Below the pieces are notes generated by a model. The model was given only the letters and a program-made list of their open reading frames with translations, ran no database searches and had not been told where the DNA came from. 56,749 nt of DNA, taken from NCBI GenBank assembly GCA_947476425.1, contig CANJQJ010000016.1:1-56749 (forward strand), given 5' to 3'. The DNA comes from Sphingomonadaceae bacterium (GTDB lineage: Bacteria > Pseudomonadota > Alphaproteobacteria > Sphingomonadales > Sphingomonadaceae). Below, piece after piece: positions 1 to 8,105 of this stretch (positions are counted from its first letter, which is position 1; every line of letters starts with the position of its first letter). A program made the position numbers and the translations under genes.

Positions 1-289
1 AGCAGATATTGTGGAAGGCGCGGATCTTCATGTCCTTGCCGCGCACGATGAGCGCCGAAACCGAGCGGATCGCGACTTCGCGCACGATCCAGTCGCCAGC
101 GTTCGGGATTTCCGAGGCTTCGGCGATGTTGAGCCAGACCCGGCCGAACACTTCCTTCTCGCGCTCGAAACGCTCCTGCGACGTATAGACCGCCAGCTCG
201 ACCTTGCCGGTTTCGAGGATGTAGGCATCGGGTTGAGGCCGGCCAGTGCCAACATCAAAGCTTTCCGCATACTGACGGCCTAGTTCCAT
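1..289 (-). CDS. Rieske ring-hydroxylating oxygenase alpha subunit, N-terminal part (cut by window edge)
   Basis: The minus strand reads openly from an ATG at 289 to the window edge (96 codons). An RBS-like GGAGA lies about 7 bases upstream. The translation shows the N-terminal pattern of Rieske non-heme iron oxygenase alpha subunits: an 'EVFGRVWLNIAE' stretch, 'IPNAGDW', a strand pair ending in 'ALIVRGKD', then 'IRAFHNIC', where the final Cys would be the first cluster ligand of the C-x-H motif. The window ends at that Cys, so the remaining ligands and the catalytic domain are outside it. Such proteins activate O2 to hydroxylate aromatic or alicyclic substrates and need a reductase. It differs in sequence from the complete alpha subunit near 51 kb. 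The family is likely; the substrate is unknown. Confidence 0.8.
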   Translation of the reverse strand, partial: MELGRQYAESFDVGTGRPQPDAYILETGKVELAVYTSQERFEREKEVFGRVWLNIAEASEIPNAGDWIVREVAIRSVSALIVRGKDMKIRAFHNIC

Positions 290-423
290 CCTCTATCTCC
301 CGTGCCTGGTTCGAACTCTTCCAGATAGCGCATAGTCGCATATTTCATCGCCCATTTCCGGACAATGCAAATGACTCACCGGTCCGTCCGAAGCGTTGTA
401 GCAATGGAGGATAGGGTTTGCCG

Positions 424-732
424 TCAACCGAGCGGGAAGGCGTAGGGCGCAAGATCCCCTTGCAATGAGGACATCGATCCCGGTTCCACAATATCGCCGG
501 CGACCGCGATGAATGCCTTGAACGGCTTGCCCTGGAAATGTGCCAGCAGGCTTGCCTCGTCTTCCCAGAATTCGATGACATGGATGAGGGCAGGGTCGAT
601 CAGGTCGGCCGTAAAGCGATATTCCAGGCATCCCTTTTCTGTCGCCGCACCAGCCATCGCCGCCGTGAAGGCAGCAACAGCGGCATCGCGCTTTCCGGCG
701 CGCAGTTTCATGGATGCTTGCACGATGATCAT
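424..732 (-). CDS. antibiotic biosynthesis monooxygenase (ABM)-fold protein
   Basis: This encodes 102 residues. The translation opens with a beta strand '[14 protein letters not shown]' and contains '[16 protein letters not shown]' and '[15 protein letters not shown]', the layout of the dimeric ferredoxin-like ABM fold (quinol monooxygenase YgiN-type). The conserved Glu/Tyr and 'E-x-W' pattern of the fold is present. AAAGGA lies about 7 bases before the ATG, which fixes the start. It lies upstream of, and on the same strand as, the partial Rieske gene (134-bp gap), so co-transcription is possible. Proteins of this fold act as cofactor-free monooxygenases, isomerases or accessory proteins of catabolic clusters. 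The reaction here cannot be assigned. Confidence 0.8.
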   Translation of the reverse strand: MIIVQASMKLRAGKRDAAVAAFTAAMAGAATEKGCLEYRFTADLIDPALIHVIEFWEDEASLLAHFQGKPFKAFIAVAGDIVEPGSMSSLQGDLAPYAFPLG

Positions 733-986
733 CGATAGTCCTTTCGTTGTGCCGCCGTTCGCTAGCGCCGGTAGTGATTAGATCGAGATATGTCCCGTCA
801 TCCAGCGCAATCTCAAAAGTTCGGACATCGCCGGAAAATGCCTCGCTGGGCGGAGCATTGACGCGTGGGGGCTTTCCAATCTTCATGCCCGGTTCTAACC
901 AGCCAGGCGGAATGCGGGAAAATCATCGCAAAAAGCGATCCCCACCATCATCGGCAAGACCAGACCGGGAGTGTGAAGTGGCCAAG

Positions 987-3068
987 ATGATCGACATAGG
1001 CGGAATTTCCGTTGCCGCCGAGTTGCTCCGATTCATCGACGAAGAAGCGTTGCCGGGAACGGATATCGACAGAGCGGCATTCTGGACGGGGGTTGGTCAC
1101 CTGTTCGCGCGTTTCGTGCCGGAAAATCGCGCGCTCCTCGCCAAGCGCGACGTACTTCAGTCGGCGATCGATCGCTGGCATGAGGAATGCCTGGGCAAGC
1201 CGATCGACCAGATCGCGTATCAGTCCTTCCTGCGCGAGATCGGATATCTGGTTCCCGAGCCCGCGCCTTTCAACATTGGCACGCTCCATGTCGATGACGA
1301 GGTTGCGCGCGTCGCGGGGGCACAACTCGTGGTGCCAATCCTGAACGATCGCTTCGTACTCAATGCAGCCAACGCCCGCTGGGGCAGCCTGTACGATGCG
1401 CTCTATGGCACGGATGCGCTTCCGGGTTCAGTCAAGCCAGGTGGGTATGACCCCGAACGCGGAGCGATGGTCATCACACACGCCCGTGCCTTTCTGGACG
1501 AGACGCTGCCCGGCTGGGAGCGGGTGCTTGAGGGCGAGGGGCATGACGCTCTGGTGGGGCGGAAGACGGGCGGATGGCTGTTCCGGCACAACGGGCTGCA
1601 CATCGAGCTGGTGATCGATCGCGATCACCCGATCGGACGGGACGACCCACGAGGCATCGCTGATGTCATCCTGGAATCGGCGCTGAGCACGATCGTCGAT
1701 CTCGAGGACTCGGTCGCCGCGGTCAATGCGGGCGACAAGGTCGCTGCCTACCGGAATTGGCTTGGCCTTATGAAGGGCGATCTCGAAGCGCGTTTCCAGA
1801 AGGGTGAGCGGACGATGACCCGGGCACTGGAGCCGGACCGTGCGTGGACCGCGCCCGATGGCAGCGAATTCACGCTGCCCGGCCGAAGCCTGTTGTTCGT
1901 TCGCAACGTCGGCCATCTGATGACGACGCCGGCAATCTGCATCGCCGATGGCTCGGAGGCGCCCGAGGGAATCATGGATGGTATCGTCACCAGCCTGATT
2001 GCGATCCACGATCTTAAGACAAAGGGCCGCTATCGCAACAGCCGCAAGGGCTCTGTCTATATCGTCAAGCCCAAGATGCATGGTCCCGAGGAAGCCGATT
2101 TCACAAACCGGCTGTTCGATGCGATCGAGGATTTGCTTGGTCTTGCCCGGCATACGCTCAAGGTCGGCGTGATGGACGAGGAGCGGCGCACCTCGGCCAA
2201 TCTTGCGGCCTGTATCCATGCGGTGCGCGATCGTATCGCCTTCATCAATACCGGCTTCCTCGATCGTACTGGTGACGAGATCCACACGTCGATGCGCGCT
2301 GGTCCAATGGTCCGGAAGAGCGCGATGAAGGAAAGCGCCTGGATCAAGGCCTATGAAGGCCGGAACGTGCAGATCGGGCTGGCGTGCGGACTTTCCGGCA
2401 AGGCGCAGATCGGCAAGGGAATGTGGGCGATGCCCGATCTCATGGCGGACATGCTGGTCCAGAAGATCGGCCATCCGATGTCGGGCGCCAACACCGCCTG
2501 GGTGCCGAGCCCCACCGCCGCGACCCTGCACGCGCTGCACTATCACAAGGTGGACGTGTTCGCGCGGCAGCGCGCGCTCGCAGGACAGGCTACGCCGTCG
2601 CTCGATCTGTTGCTGACCGTTCCTCTGGCGGATCGCGTGAACTGGTCGGGCGATGAAATTCGCGCCGAGCTCGAAAACAATGCCCAGGGGATATTGGGTT
2701 ATGTCGTGCGTTGGGTCGAACAGGGGATCGGATGTTCGAAGGTGCCCGATATCAATGACGTCGGGCTGATGGAAGATCGCGCGACGCTCCGCATCTCCTC
2801 GCAACATATGGCGAACTGGCTGTTGCACGGCGTTTGCAGCGTAGCGGAAGTCGATGAAGCGCTGCTGCGGATGGCGGCCAAGGTCGACGCACAGAATGCC
2901 GCCGATCCCCTATATGTGCCGATGGCTCCGGATCCTGCCGGCAGCATCGCGTTCCAGGCTGCGCATGCCCTTGTGTTCGAAGGGGCCGTCCAGCCTAGTG
3001 GCTATACGGAGCCCTTGCTCCACATGTATCGTGCCCGCGTCTATGCGCTGGCGGATGGCGCGGTTTGA
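987..3068 (+). CDS. glcB: malate synthase G
   Basis: This 693-residue protein condenses glyoxylate and acetyl-CoA to malate. Family signatures run throughout: '[10 protein letters not shown]', '[19 protein letters not shown]', 'HNGLHIEL', '[12 protein letters not shown]' (metal-binding acidic residues), '[15 protein letters not shown]', '[15 protein letters not shown]', '[10 protein letters not shown]', '[16 protein letters not shown]', '[14 protein letters not shown]', '[10 protein letters not shown]' and 'GYTEPLLH' near the C-terminus. The length is a little below the ~720 residues usual for GlcB. The reading frame stays open upstream to 747, but homology begins at about the ATG at 987, which I take as the start although its RBS is weak. 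It is divergent from the ABM gene. No isocitrate lyase is visible nearby, so glyoxylate may come from another locus or from glycolate or purine catabolism. Confidence 0.95.
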   Translation: MIDIGGISVAAELLRFIDEEALPGTDIDRAAFWTGVGHLFARFVPENRALLAKRDVLQSAIDRWHEECLGKPIDQIAYQSFLREIGYLVPEPAPFNIGTLHVDDEVARVAGAQLVVPILNDRFVLNAANARWGSLYDALYGTDALPGSVKPGGYDPERGAMVITHARAFLDETLPGWERVLEGEGHDALVGRKTGGWLFRHNGLHIELVIDRDHPIGRDDPRGIADVILESALSTIVDLEDSVAAVNAGDKVAAYRNWLGLMKGDLEARFQKGERTMTRALEPDRAWTAPDGSEFTLPGRSLLFVRNVGHLMTTPAICIADGSEAPEGIMDGIVTSLIAIHDLKTKGRYRNSRKGSVYIVKPKMHGPEEADFTNRLFDAIEDLLGLARHTLKVGVMDEERRTSANLAACIHAVRDRIAFINTGFLDRTGDEIHTSMRAGPMVRKSAMKESAWIKAYEGRNVQIGLACGLSGKAQIGKGMWAMPDLMADMLVQKIGHPMSGANTAWVPSPTAATLHALHYHKVDVFARQRALAGQATPSLDLLLTVPLADRVNWSGDEIRAELENNAQGILGYVVRWVEQGIGCSKVPDINDVGLMEDRATLRISSQHMANWLLHGVCSVAEVDEALLRMAAKVDAQNAADPLYVPMAPDPAGSIAFQAAHALVFEGAVQPSGYTEPLLHMYRARVYALADGAV

Positions 3069-3097
3069 AATGTGACGAAATAAAAAAGGAGAGGATT

Positions 3098-3517
3098 ATG
3101 ATCGTTCGTAAAGGTGCATGCACCGACCCGGCGCTCGTCGAAAAGCTGGCCACGACACTGGTAACGGCGATAACCGCGCCGCAACTCGACCTGATGGACT
3201 CGCTGTTTTCCGACGATTTCACGATGTGGTACGGGATCAGCAACAGTTCGCTCGATCGAACGCAGGCGCTTGATTTCTTCCGTCGCTATTTCCCAACGAT
3301 CACGCTGCGCTATGATGATATCGTCTGCACACCTACCGCGACGGGCTGGATCCAGCAGCATCTCGTCAATACCGAGGGGGCCGACGGGTTCAAGGTTTCC
3401 GACCTTCCAGTCTGCATGGTCGTTACCGTGAAGGGCGACAAAATATCGCGAATGGACGAGTATTTCGACAGCGCGCAAACCGTGGGATTCGATGCATCGC
3501 AGATGACGCAGGCTTGA
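3098..3517 (+). CDS. SnoaL-like / NTF2-fold protein
   Basis: This encodes 139 residues and begins 29 bp after malate synthase. AAAAAGGAGAGG sits just ahead of the ATG at 3098, so I prefer this start to an in-frame ATG at 3065. The pattern is typical of the cone-shaped NTF2/SnoaL fold: an N-terminal helix with 'LVEKLATTLVTAIT', 'LDLMDSLFSDDFTMWYG', a central 'RYFPTITLRYDDIV', and C-terminal strands 'VCMVVTVKGDKISRMDEYFDSAQ'. Family members are small enzymes (cyclases, isomerases, dehydratases) or accessory proteins. The spacing suggests co-transcription with malate synthase, and the TetR gene follows. The function is unknown. Confidence 0.75.
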   Translation: MIVRKGACTDPALVEKLATTLVTAITAPQLDLMDSLFSDDFTMWYGISNSSLDRTQALDFFRRYFPTITLRYDDIVCTPTATGWIQQHLVNTEGADGFKVSDLPVCMVVTVKGDKISRMDEYFDSAQTVGFDASQMTQA

Positions 3518-3592
3518 TTGCCGCGTAGCGGATATAGGCAATAGTTCCTGGCGACGTCGCCAAAGCGGCCCGATTTGGCCCAGACCGGAGAG

Positions 3593-4279
3593 ATGCAGGC
3601 TTTGGCTGAACCAAAAGACCCCAAGGCGCGCGGTTCGCGCGATCCGTCCGGAAGTGTCGCCCGGATTCTTGCCGCTGCGCGCGAGGAATTCGGTGCGAAC
3701 GGCTTCGACGGAACGAGGGTCGAGCATATCGCGCGCCGGGCAAAGGTGAGCAAGCAGCTCGTCTATCTCTACTTCGACGGAAAGAGCGAACTCTACAGCG
3801 AATTGCTCAAAACGATCTCGATCGAATCCTATACCAAGCTGCTGAAGATCGATTTCGATGCGCTCGATCCGCAGACGGCGGTGCGCACGTACATCCTTTC
3901 AATCTACGATCAATATCGCGACGATCCGGTGATGGCGATGGTGACGCTCGACCAGAGCCTGCACAATGGTGCGCAAATCCGTCTCTCACCCGAAGCGAAG
4001 CGAATGCATGATGCCGTTTCGGATCGCCTGGGCAAAGTCGTCGAAAGGGGCAAGAGCGCTGGGCTCCTGAACGCCGACGTGACGATGGAGAGCCTCGAGT
4101 TCATGACCGTGATCATCGTCGCGGGTTGCGTGTCATCGCGCGGGATGTTCAGTCGTTTCCTCGGGCGCAGCTTGATGGACCAGGATGATCCCGCATTCTG
4201 GAGAAACTACGCGCTATCCTTCATCTTGCGCGCGTTGCGAGGCGACGAAAAACCGTCCGACCAGGCCGACAGTGGCTGA
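3593..4279 (+). CDS. TetR/AcrR family transcriptional regulator
   Basis: This 228-residue protein has a clear TetR N-terminal DNA-binding domain at residues ~22-70: 'ILAAAREEFGANGFDGTRVEHIARRAKVSKQLVYLYF' in segments, then 'GKSELYSELL'. The C-terminal half is the usual all-helical ligand-binding domain with a TetR_C-like 'MAMVTLDQSLHNGAQ' segment. I use the ATG at 3593; a GGAG lies only two bases upstream, and a TTG at 3575 is an alternative. It is convergent with the GST gene (17-bp gap) and follows the SnoaL-like gene. Likely targets are the neighbouring P450/GST or malate synthase genes, but that is inference. Confidence 0.85.
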   Translation: MQALAEPKDPKARGSRDPSGSVARILAAAREEFGANGFDGTRVEHIARRAKVSKQLVYLYFDGKSELYSELLKTISIESYTKLLKIDFDALDPQTAVRTYILSIYDQYRDDPVMAMVTLDQSLHNGAQIRLSPEAKRMHDAVSDRLGKVVERGKSAGLLNADVTMESLEFMTVIIVAGCVSSRGMFSRFLGRSLMDQDDPAFWRNYALSFILRALRGDEKPSDQADSG

Positions 4280-4296
4280 TCATTTCACGCCATTTT

Positions 4297-5229
4297 TCAG
4301 GCGTGCCGGTCAATTTGAAATCCGAAGCGAGGGAAGTGGGCCGAGATCAGTCCGGCACGTTCATCCATGCGCTGGATGGTCGCGTGCTGAGCGGATGCCG
4401 ATATGAGGATGCCTTCGACCGGATCCTGGCCATAATCGACCGCGCGAACCACGACCCGATCGCCCGCCTTCAGCCCGTTGGGCTCGTTGGGAGCGACATC
4501 ACCCCCGGTCAATGGCGTCGCCCTCGAGGCGATCTCGACCGCCTCGGCGGTACTGATCTCGGATCGGCCGCCCTCACCGAGATTGCAGACACGTTCTTCC
4601 CACGCGGTGATGCGCGGAAAGGCGTCGATCAGCGCGATGTCGATCCCCATGTCGCGCATGAAGCCGATGTTGGGAAAGGCGAAGGCGTCGAGGAGTCCGG
4701 GGGTATCTCCGCCTAGCCACGAGCGTCGATCGGCAAGCATCCGATCAATCCAGTCGAGTTGCGCGCGCAGAGCTTCGGCAGCGCGGGGGGCTGCGGCTTT
4801 CCAGCCCGGGATATCGACATACGGACGCCCCATCACCTGGTCGCGATCCCTGGCGAACGCTGGGTCGACGCTGCGCCCGTCGCTGAAGATCAGGGGAACG
4901 GCAGTTTCGGTAAGCAGCGCAGCAAACCAGGGTGACAGGGCGAACAGGATCGCCTTGTCGGTCCCCGTATGCAGTGGCGGATCGGGATAGCGCCGATCCA
5001 GTTCACGGATGATCAGATCGCTATCGCAGTAGATATCGGCGCCGATCTGGAGCACCGGGATCTTGCGGTATCCGCCGGTCAGCGCAACCAAATCGGGCTT
5101 GGGTGCGATGACCGGTTGCGTACAGGCCCGCCAGTCGATCCTCTTGATGGCCAGCACGATCTTGACCTTCCGCACATAGGGCGAGACGTCATATTGGTGC
5201 AGGATGACCTGATGGTCCTCGGGGGCCAC
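4297..5229 (-). CDS. glutathione S-transferase family protein with C-terminal extension
   Basis: This encodes 310 residues, against the ~200-220 usual for a GST. Residues ~1-85 form the thioredoxin-fold GST N domain: 'ILHQYDVSPYVRKVKIVLAIK', then 'KIPVLQIGADIYCDSDLIIRELD', containing the cis-Pro and the Glu/Asp-Ser glutathione-binding motif in the form 'DSDL'. Residues ~110-230 form the helical C domain ('WLGGDTPGLLDAFAFPNIGF'). Residues ~240-310 form an added beta-rich tail with 'LKAGDRVVVRAVDYGQDPVEG'. The start is a GTG at 5229, eight bases after the P450 stop, so the two genes are probably one operon. The likely role is conjugation or glutathione-dependent handling of an oxidised intermediate. 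The family is well supported; the reaction is not. Confidence 0.85.
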   Translation of the reverse strand: MAPEDHQVILHQYDVSPYVRKVKIVLAIKRIDWRACTQPVIAPKPDLVALTGGYRKIPVLQIGADIYCDSDLIIRELDRRYPDPPLHTGTDKAILFALSPWFAALLTETAVPLIFSDGRSVDPAFARDRDQVMGRPYVDIPGWKAAAPRAAEALRAQLDWIDRMLADRRSWLGGDTPGLLDAFAFPNIGFMRDMGIDIALIDAFPRITAWEERVCNLGEGGRSEISTAEAVEIASRATPLTGGDVAPNEPNGLKAGDRVVVRAVDYGQDPVEGILISASAQHATIQRMDERAGLISAHFPRFGFQIDRHA

Positions 5230-5237
5230 CGAGCGTT

Positions 5238-6468
5238 TTACCAGGTTAGCGGCAGCGTCGGGACGTGGATGATGTTGCCGAGGAAGAACGGCACCTGATA
5301 GCCAGGCTCGATCTGGAATTGCGGGACAACCTTCACGAACTCCTCGATTGCGATCTGCAACTCGCGTCGGGCGAGATGCTGGCCGAGGCAGCGATGGATG
5401 CCGTGCCCAAGCGTGACATGGGTCGGCTTGCGATTGAGACGGACTTCATTGGGGGCATCATAGGCCTCCGGATCGCGGCCAGCGAGCGGCGTGGACATCG
5501 AGATGAAATCGCCCGGCAAGAAGGTTTGGCCGTCGAGCTCATACTGCTTGGAGCAGATGCGGTTGGTGGTGACCGCCGCATAGGCGCGCAGCAATTCCTC
5601 GACCGCGATGACGTTTGCGGCGTTGTTGTTGGTGCGCATCGTCTGCTGATCGTCGGGATGGGTGGCAAGATGGTAGAAATGAAGGCTCATGTTCGAGGTG
5701 ACGGTGTCGAGCCCGCCGATGTAGAGATTGAAGCAGTGGCCGAACACCTCGTCGTCCGTCCAGGGGCGGCCATCGACCTTGAGCGTCAGCGCGCGACTGA
5801 TGAGGTCTTCGCCCGGGTTTTTCCGGCGATCCTCGATTGCTTCGAGCAGCAGCTCCTTGACTGCGCGGATGCTGGTGATGCGGGCTTCCATGGAGGTGCC
5901 GTGCAGGATTGCAGTTTCCCATTCGAGGAACTGGGGGAGGCGGTCCTGTGGCAGGCCGATGAGATCAAGGAAGATCGTGATCGGGAAATTGATCGCGAAA
6001 TCCTTCACGAATTCGCACGAGCCGCGATCCTTGAACTGCTCGATGAAATGGCGGGCGCGTTCGCGCACGACGCCGTCGAGCTTCATCATGTTTCCCGTCG
6101 AGCTTCATCATGTTTCCCGCCGAGAAGACCGGATTGAGCGCGGCGCGGAAGGCCGTGTGCGTCGGGGGATCAAGCTCGGTGGGGATGATGTCCCAGCTTT
6201 CGCCGATCAGCTGCGCAAAGCCGGTGTTTCCACGCTTGTGGAAGAATTCGGCGTCGTTGTAGATCTTCCGCAGATCCTCGTTGCGACGGACAACCCAGCC
6301 CGGCTGCGGCCCGACCGAGATGTTGTCGGAATACACGACTGCAGGGCCTTCGTGCATCTTCGGGATGATCGTCTCGTACGGATTTTCGTAGACGATCTTG
6401 CGGTCGAAAAGTTCGAAATGATGTGCCTGGCGAGCGGGTGCGGACGAAGATGCGAGGTCGGTTGTCAT
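5238..6468 (-). pseudogene. cytochrome P450, frameshifted by a 22-bp tandem duplication
   Basis: Two overlapping frames together encode one P450. The N-terminal frame starts at ATG 6468 and reads to 'NPVFSAGNMMKLDG', where a perfect 22-bp tandem duplication (6074-6095 and 6096-6117) shifts the frame. The rest continues in the next frame ('MMKLDGVVRERARHF' to 'VPTLPLTW'). Removing one copy restores a single 402-codon reading frame, a normal bacterial CYP length. The C-terminal part has an I-helix 'GGLDTV' (oxygen activation), the K-helix ExxR as 'EELLR', and the haem loop 'LGHGIHRCLGQ' with the proximal Cys. The usual Phe at the head of that loop is Leu. As written, the product would lack haem ligation. 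The ATG pair inside the duplication could allow a re-start, but not a working enzyme. A sequencing or assembly error is the main alternative. Confidence 0.85.
6074..6117. repeat. 22-bp perfect tandem duplication inside the P450 gene
   Basis: The unit at 6074-6095 is repeated without change at 6096-6117. Because 22 is not a multiple of three, the second copy moves the reading frame by one base. Each copy, read on the minus strand, carries an ATG-ATG pair. There are no extra partial copies on either side, so this looks like a single recent slippage or duplication event. Confidence 0.95.
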
Positions 6469-6768
6469 TCTGAAGCCTTTTCCAATCCGGGTATCTGCCC
6501 GTGACATCGGTTGTCGTCCAATAAAACGGTTTTTCGTCACCGTGCCAGAAAATAGTGCATAGTCGCCGATCCATGAGTCCGGATTGCTATGTGGTGGCGT
6601 ATTTCAACGCATTTCAGTTCGTGGATTTCAGCCCCGCACGGGCTATTTATCGCTATCCGCCTTTGCGGAACCCGGAAAGTGATCGCCAAGAATCACCTCT
6701 GGGCCATCAACACAGGAGTGGAAGGCCATGAATCGACCCCAGACGCTTGACCGCAAGGCGAAGTCGCG
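6469..6768. promoter_or_regulatory. intergenic region between divergent P450 and sulfotransferase genes
   Basis: These 300 bp separate the leftward P450/GST pair from the rightward sulfotransferase and must hold both promoters. I see three ATTTCA hexamers clustered at about 6600-6630. A short inverted repeat (GTGAT / ATCAC) lies near 6678-6697. No clear -35/-10 pair stood out on either strand. Confidence 0.4.
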
Positions 6769-6772
6769 ATGA
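6728..6772 (+). CDS. possible 14-codon leader ORF coupled to the sulfotransferase
   Basis: AGGAG at 6714-6718 is followed after nine bases by an ATG. The 14-codon frame (MNRPQTLDRKAKSR) ends with a TGA that overlaps the sulfotransferase ATG in the arrangement ATGA. The RBS here is better than any directly in front of the sulfotransferase, which suggests translational coupling. No function is known, and the ORF could be chance. Confidence 0.3.
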   Translation: MNRPQTLDRKAKSR

Positions 6773-8031
6773 CCGAGGGGGCTTTCATCCAGGAAAAGAT
6801 CAGGATCGACGACCTCGCTCATCCAGTGCTGTCGCCCCTCCAGCAGGAGGTCCTCGCGCATGCCAAGGCCAATCCAGTGGTCTTCGATGAAACGATGATG
6901 CTCGATGCGGCGCGCAAGCAGGCCGGGCTGAACGATTTCGGTGCGGACGATTTTCGCCCCCGATTTCGCGCCTGGATCAAGGCTGCCGAGGAGGATGTCG
7001 AATTATCTGCGGTGGGCCGGGCTGGTGTGTGGAGCGAAATGGTCCGTTTCGCGGTTTCCCGCCTGTACGCGGAGGATCTTATCCGTCGCAATCCCGAGAT
7101 ACTCGAGACCGAAATCGAGACCCCGGTGATTGTTGCCGGCCTGCCGCGATCGGGTACGACCTACCTCCTTCAGTTGCTCGCCGCGGATCGCAAGGTTCGC
7201 TCATTGCCATATTGGGAGGCGATCCGACCGGTGGCTGAACCGTTCATCAAGGACGGCATGGACATCCGCCACGCGCTGGCGGCGGAGCAATGGGTCCAGC
7301 AGGACGCGTTGATGCCTTATGTAAAGAACATCCACGAATTCACGCCGGATCATATCTCGGAGGATGTCGAACTCCAGGGCATGGATTTCGGCTCTTATTA
7401 TCTTGAGTGGATGGCAAAGGCGGACAGCTGGCGCGACTATTATTTCGCCCACGACCACACGCCGGTCTATCGCTACATGCGCAAGATGTTCCAGCTGCTC
7501 AGCTGGCAGCGCGGACCCAATCGCTGGGTGACGAAATGTCCGCAGCATATGGAGCAGCTGATATCGGTGACGACGGCGCTGCCCGGTTCGACGATGGTGA
7601 TCAACCACCGTGATCCGGTCGCTTCGATCCAGTCAGCGATAACCGGGGTGGCCTATGGGGCCCGGTTGACCCGGACGCGCGTAAATCTCAAGGGAATCGC
7701 CGATTATTGGGTGGATCGCTATGAGCGGCTGTTGCGGGCGTGCGTTCGGGATCGCACCGCGCTCGACGAGGCAAAGTCTGTCGACGTCTATTTTCATGAA
7801 CTCATGGCGGATCCAATGGCGATCCTCGAAACCATCTATTCGAAATCCGGGATGCCTTTCGATACGGAAGCGCGCGCGGATTTCACCGCCGCTATCGAAG
7901 CCAACAAGCGCGGCAAGCACGGCCAGCTGGTCTATGATCTGCGAGCCGATTTCGGGCTCGATCCTGACAAGCTGCGCGAGCGGTTCGGCTTTTATTTCGA
8001 TCGCTTTCCGGTGAAGGTGGAAATTCGGTGA
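6769..8031 (+). CDS. sulfotransferase family protein
   Basis: This encodes 420 residues. A PAPS 5'-phosphosulfate loop 'GLPRSGTTYL' lies at residues 124-133. A second part of the cofactor site, 'INHRDPVASIQSAI', follows about 150 residues later, with Arg and Ser spaced as in the 3'-phosphate-binding region. The N-terminal ~115 residues are helical and typical of the large bacterial Sulfotransfer family. These enzymes move sulfonate from PAPS to hydroxyl groups, or in some members act on acyl or sterol-like substrates. Next downstream (74 bp) is a medium-chain reductase with its own RBS. The acceptor is unknown. PAPS would be supplied by cysD/cysNC near 28-31 kb. Confidence 0.88.
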   Translation: MTEGAFIQEKIRIDDLAHPVLSPLQQEVLAHAKANPVVFDETMMLDAARKQAGLNDFGADDFRPRFRAWIKAAEEDVELSAVGRAGVWSEMVRFAVSRLYAEDLIRRNPEILETEIETPVIVAGLPRSGTTYLLQLLAADRKVRSLPYWEAIRPVAEPFIKDGMDIRHALAAEQWVQQDALMPYVKNIHEFTPDHISEDVELQGMDFGSYYLEWMAKADSWRDYYFAHDHTPVYRYMRKMFQLLSWQRGPNRWVTKCPQHMEQLISVTTALPGSTMVINHRDPVASIQSAITGVAYGARLTRTRVNLKGIADYWVDRYERLLRACVRDRTALDEAKSVDVYFHELMADPMAILETIYSKSGMPFDTEARADFTAAIEANKRGKHGQLVYDLRADFGLDPDKLRERFGFYFDRFPVKVEIR

Positions 8032-8105
8032 TCCTGTCACACGGGATCACTCGACGATAATCGCATGCGAAGTGGGCAGAAGGCCCAAGAAGGAGTGGAC
8101 AGGAT

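Noticed and set aside
293-886. 197-codon minus-strand frame overlapping the ABM-like gene
   Set aside because: Only the first ~50 codons fall outside the ABM gene. They show no family, and the ABM frame has the RBS and the fold signature.
1428-2828. 466-codon open frame on the minus strand inside malate synthase
   Set aside because: It is a shadow of the high-GC malate synthase gene. The translation has no recognisable domain, and the plus-strand protein is fully supported.
8028-8050. GTGATCC / GGATCAC hairpin after the sulfotransferase
   Set aside because: The stem is short, overlaps the stop codon and has no T-run, so it is too weak to call a terminator.
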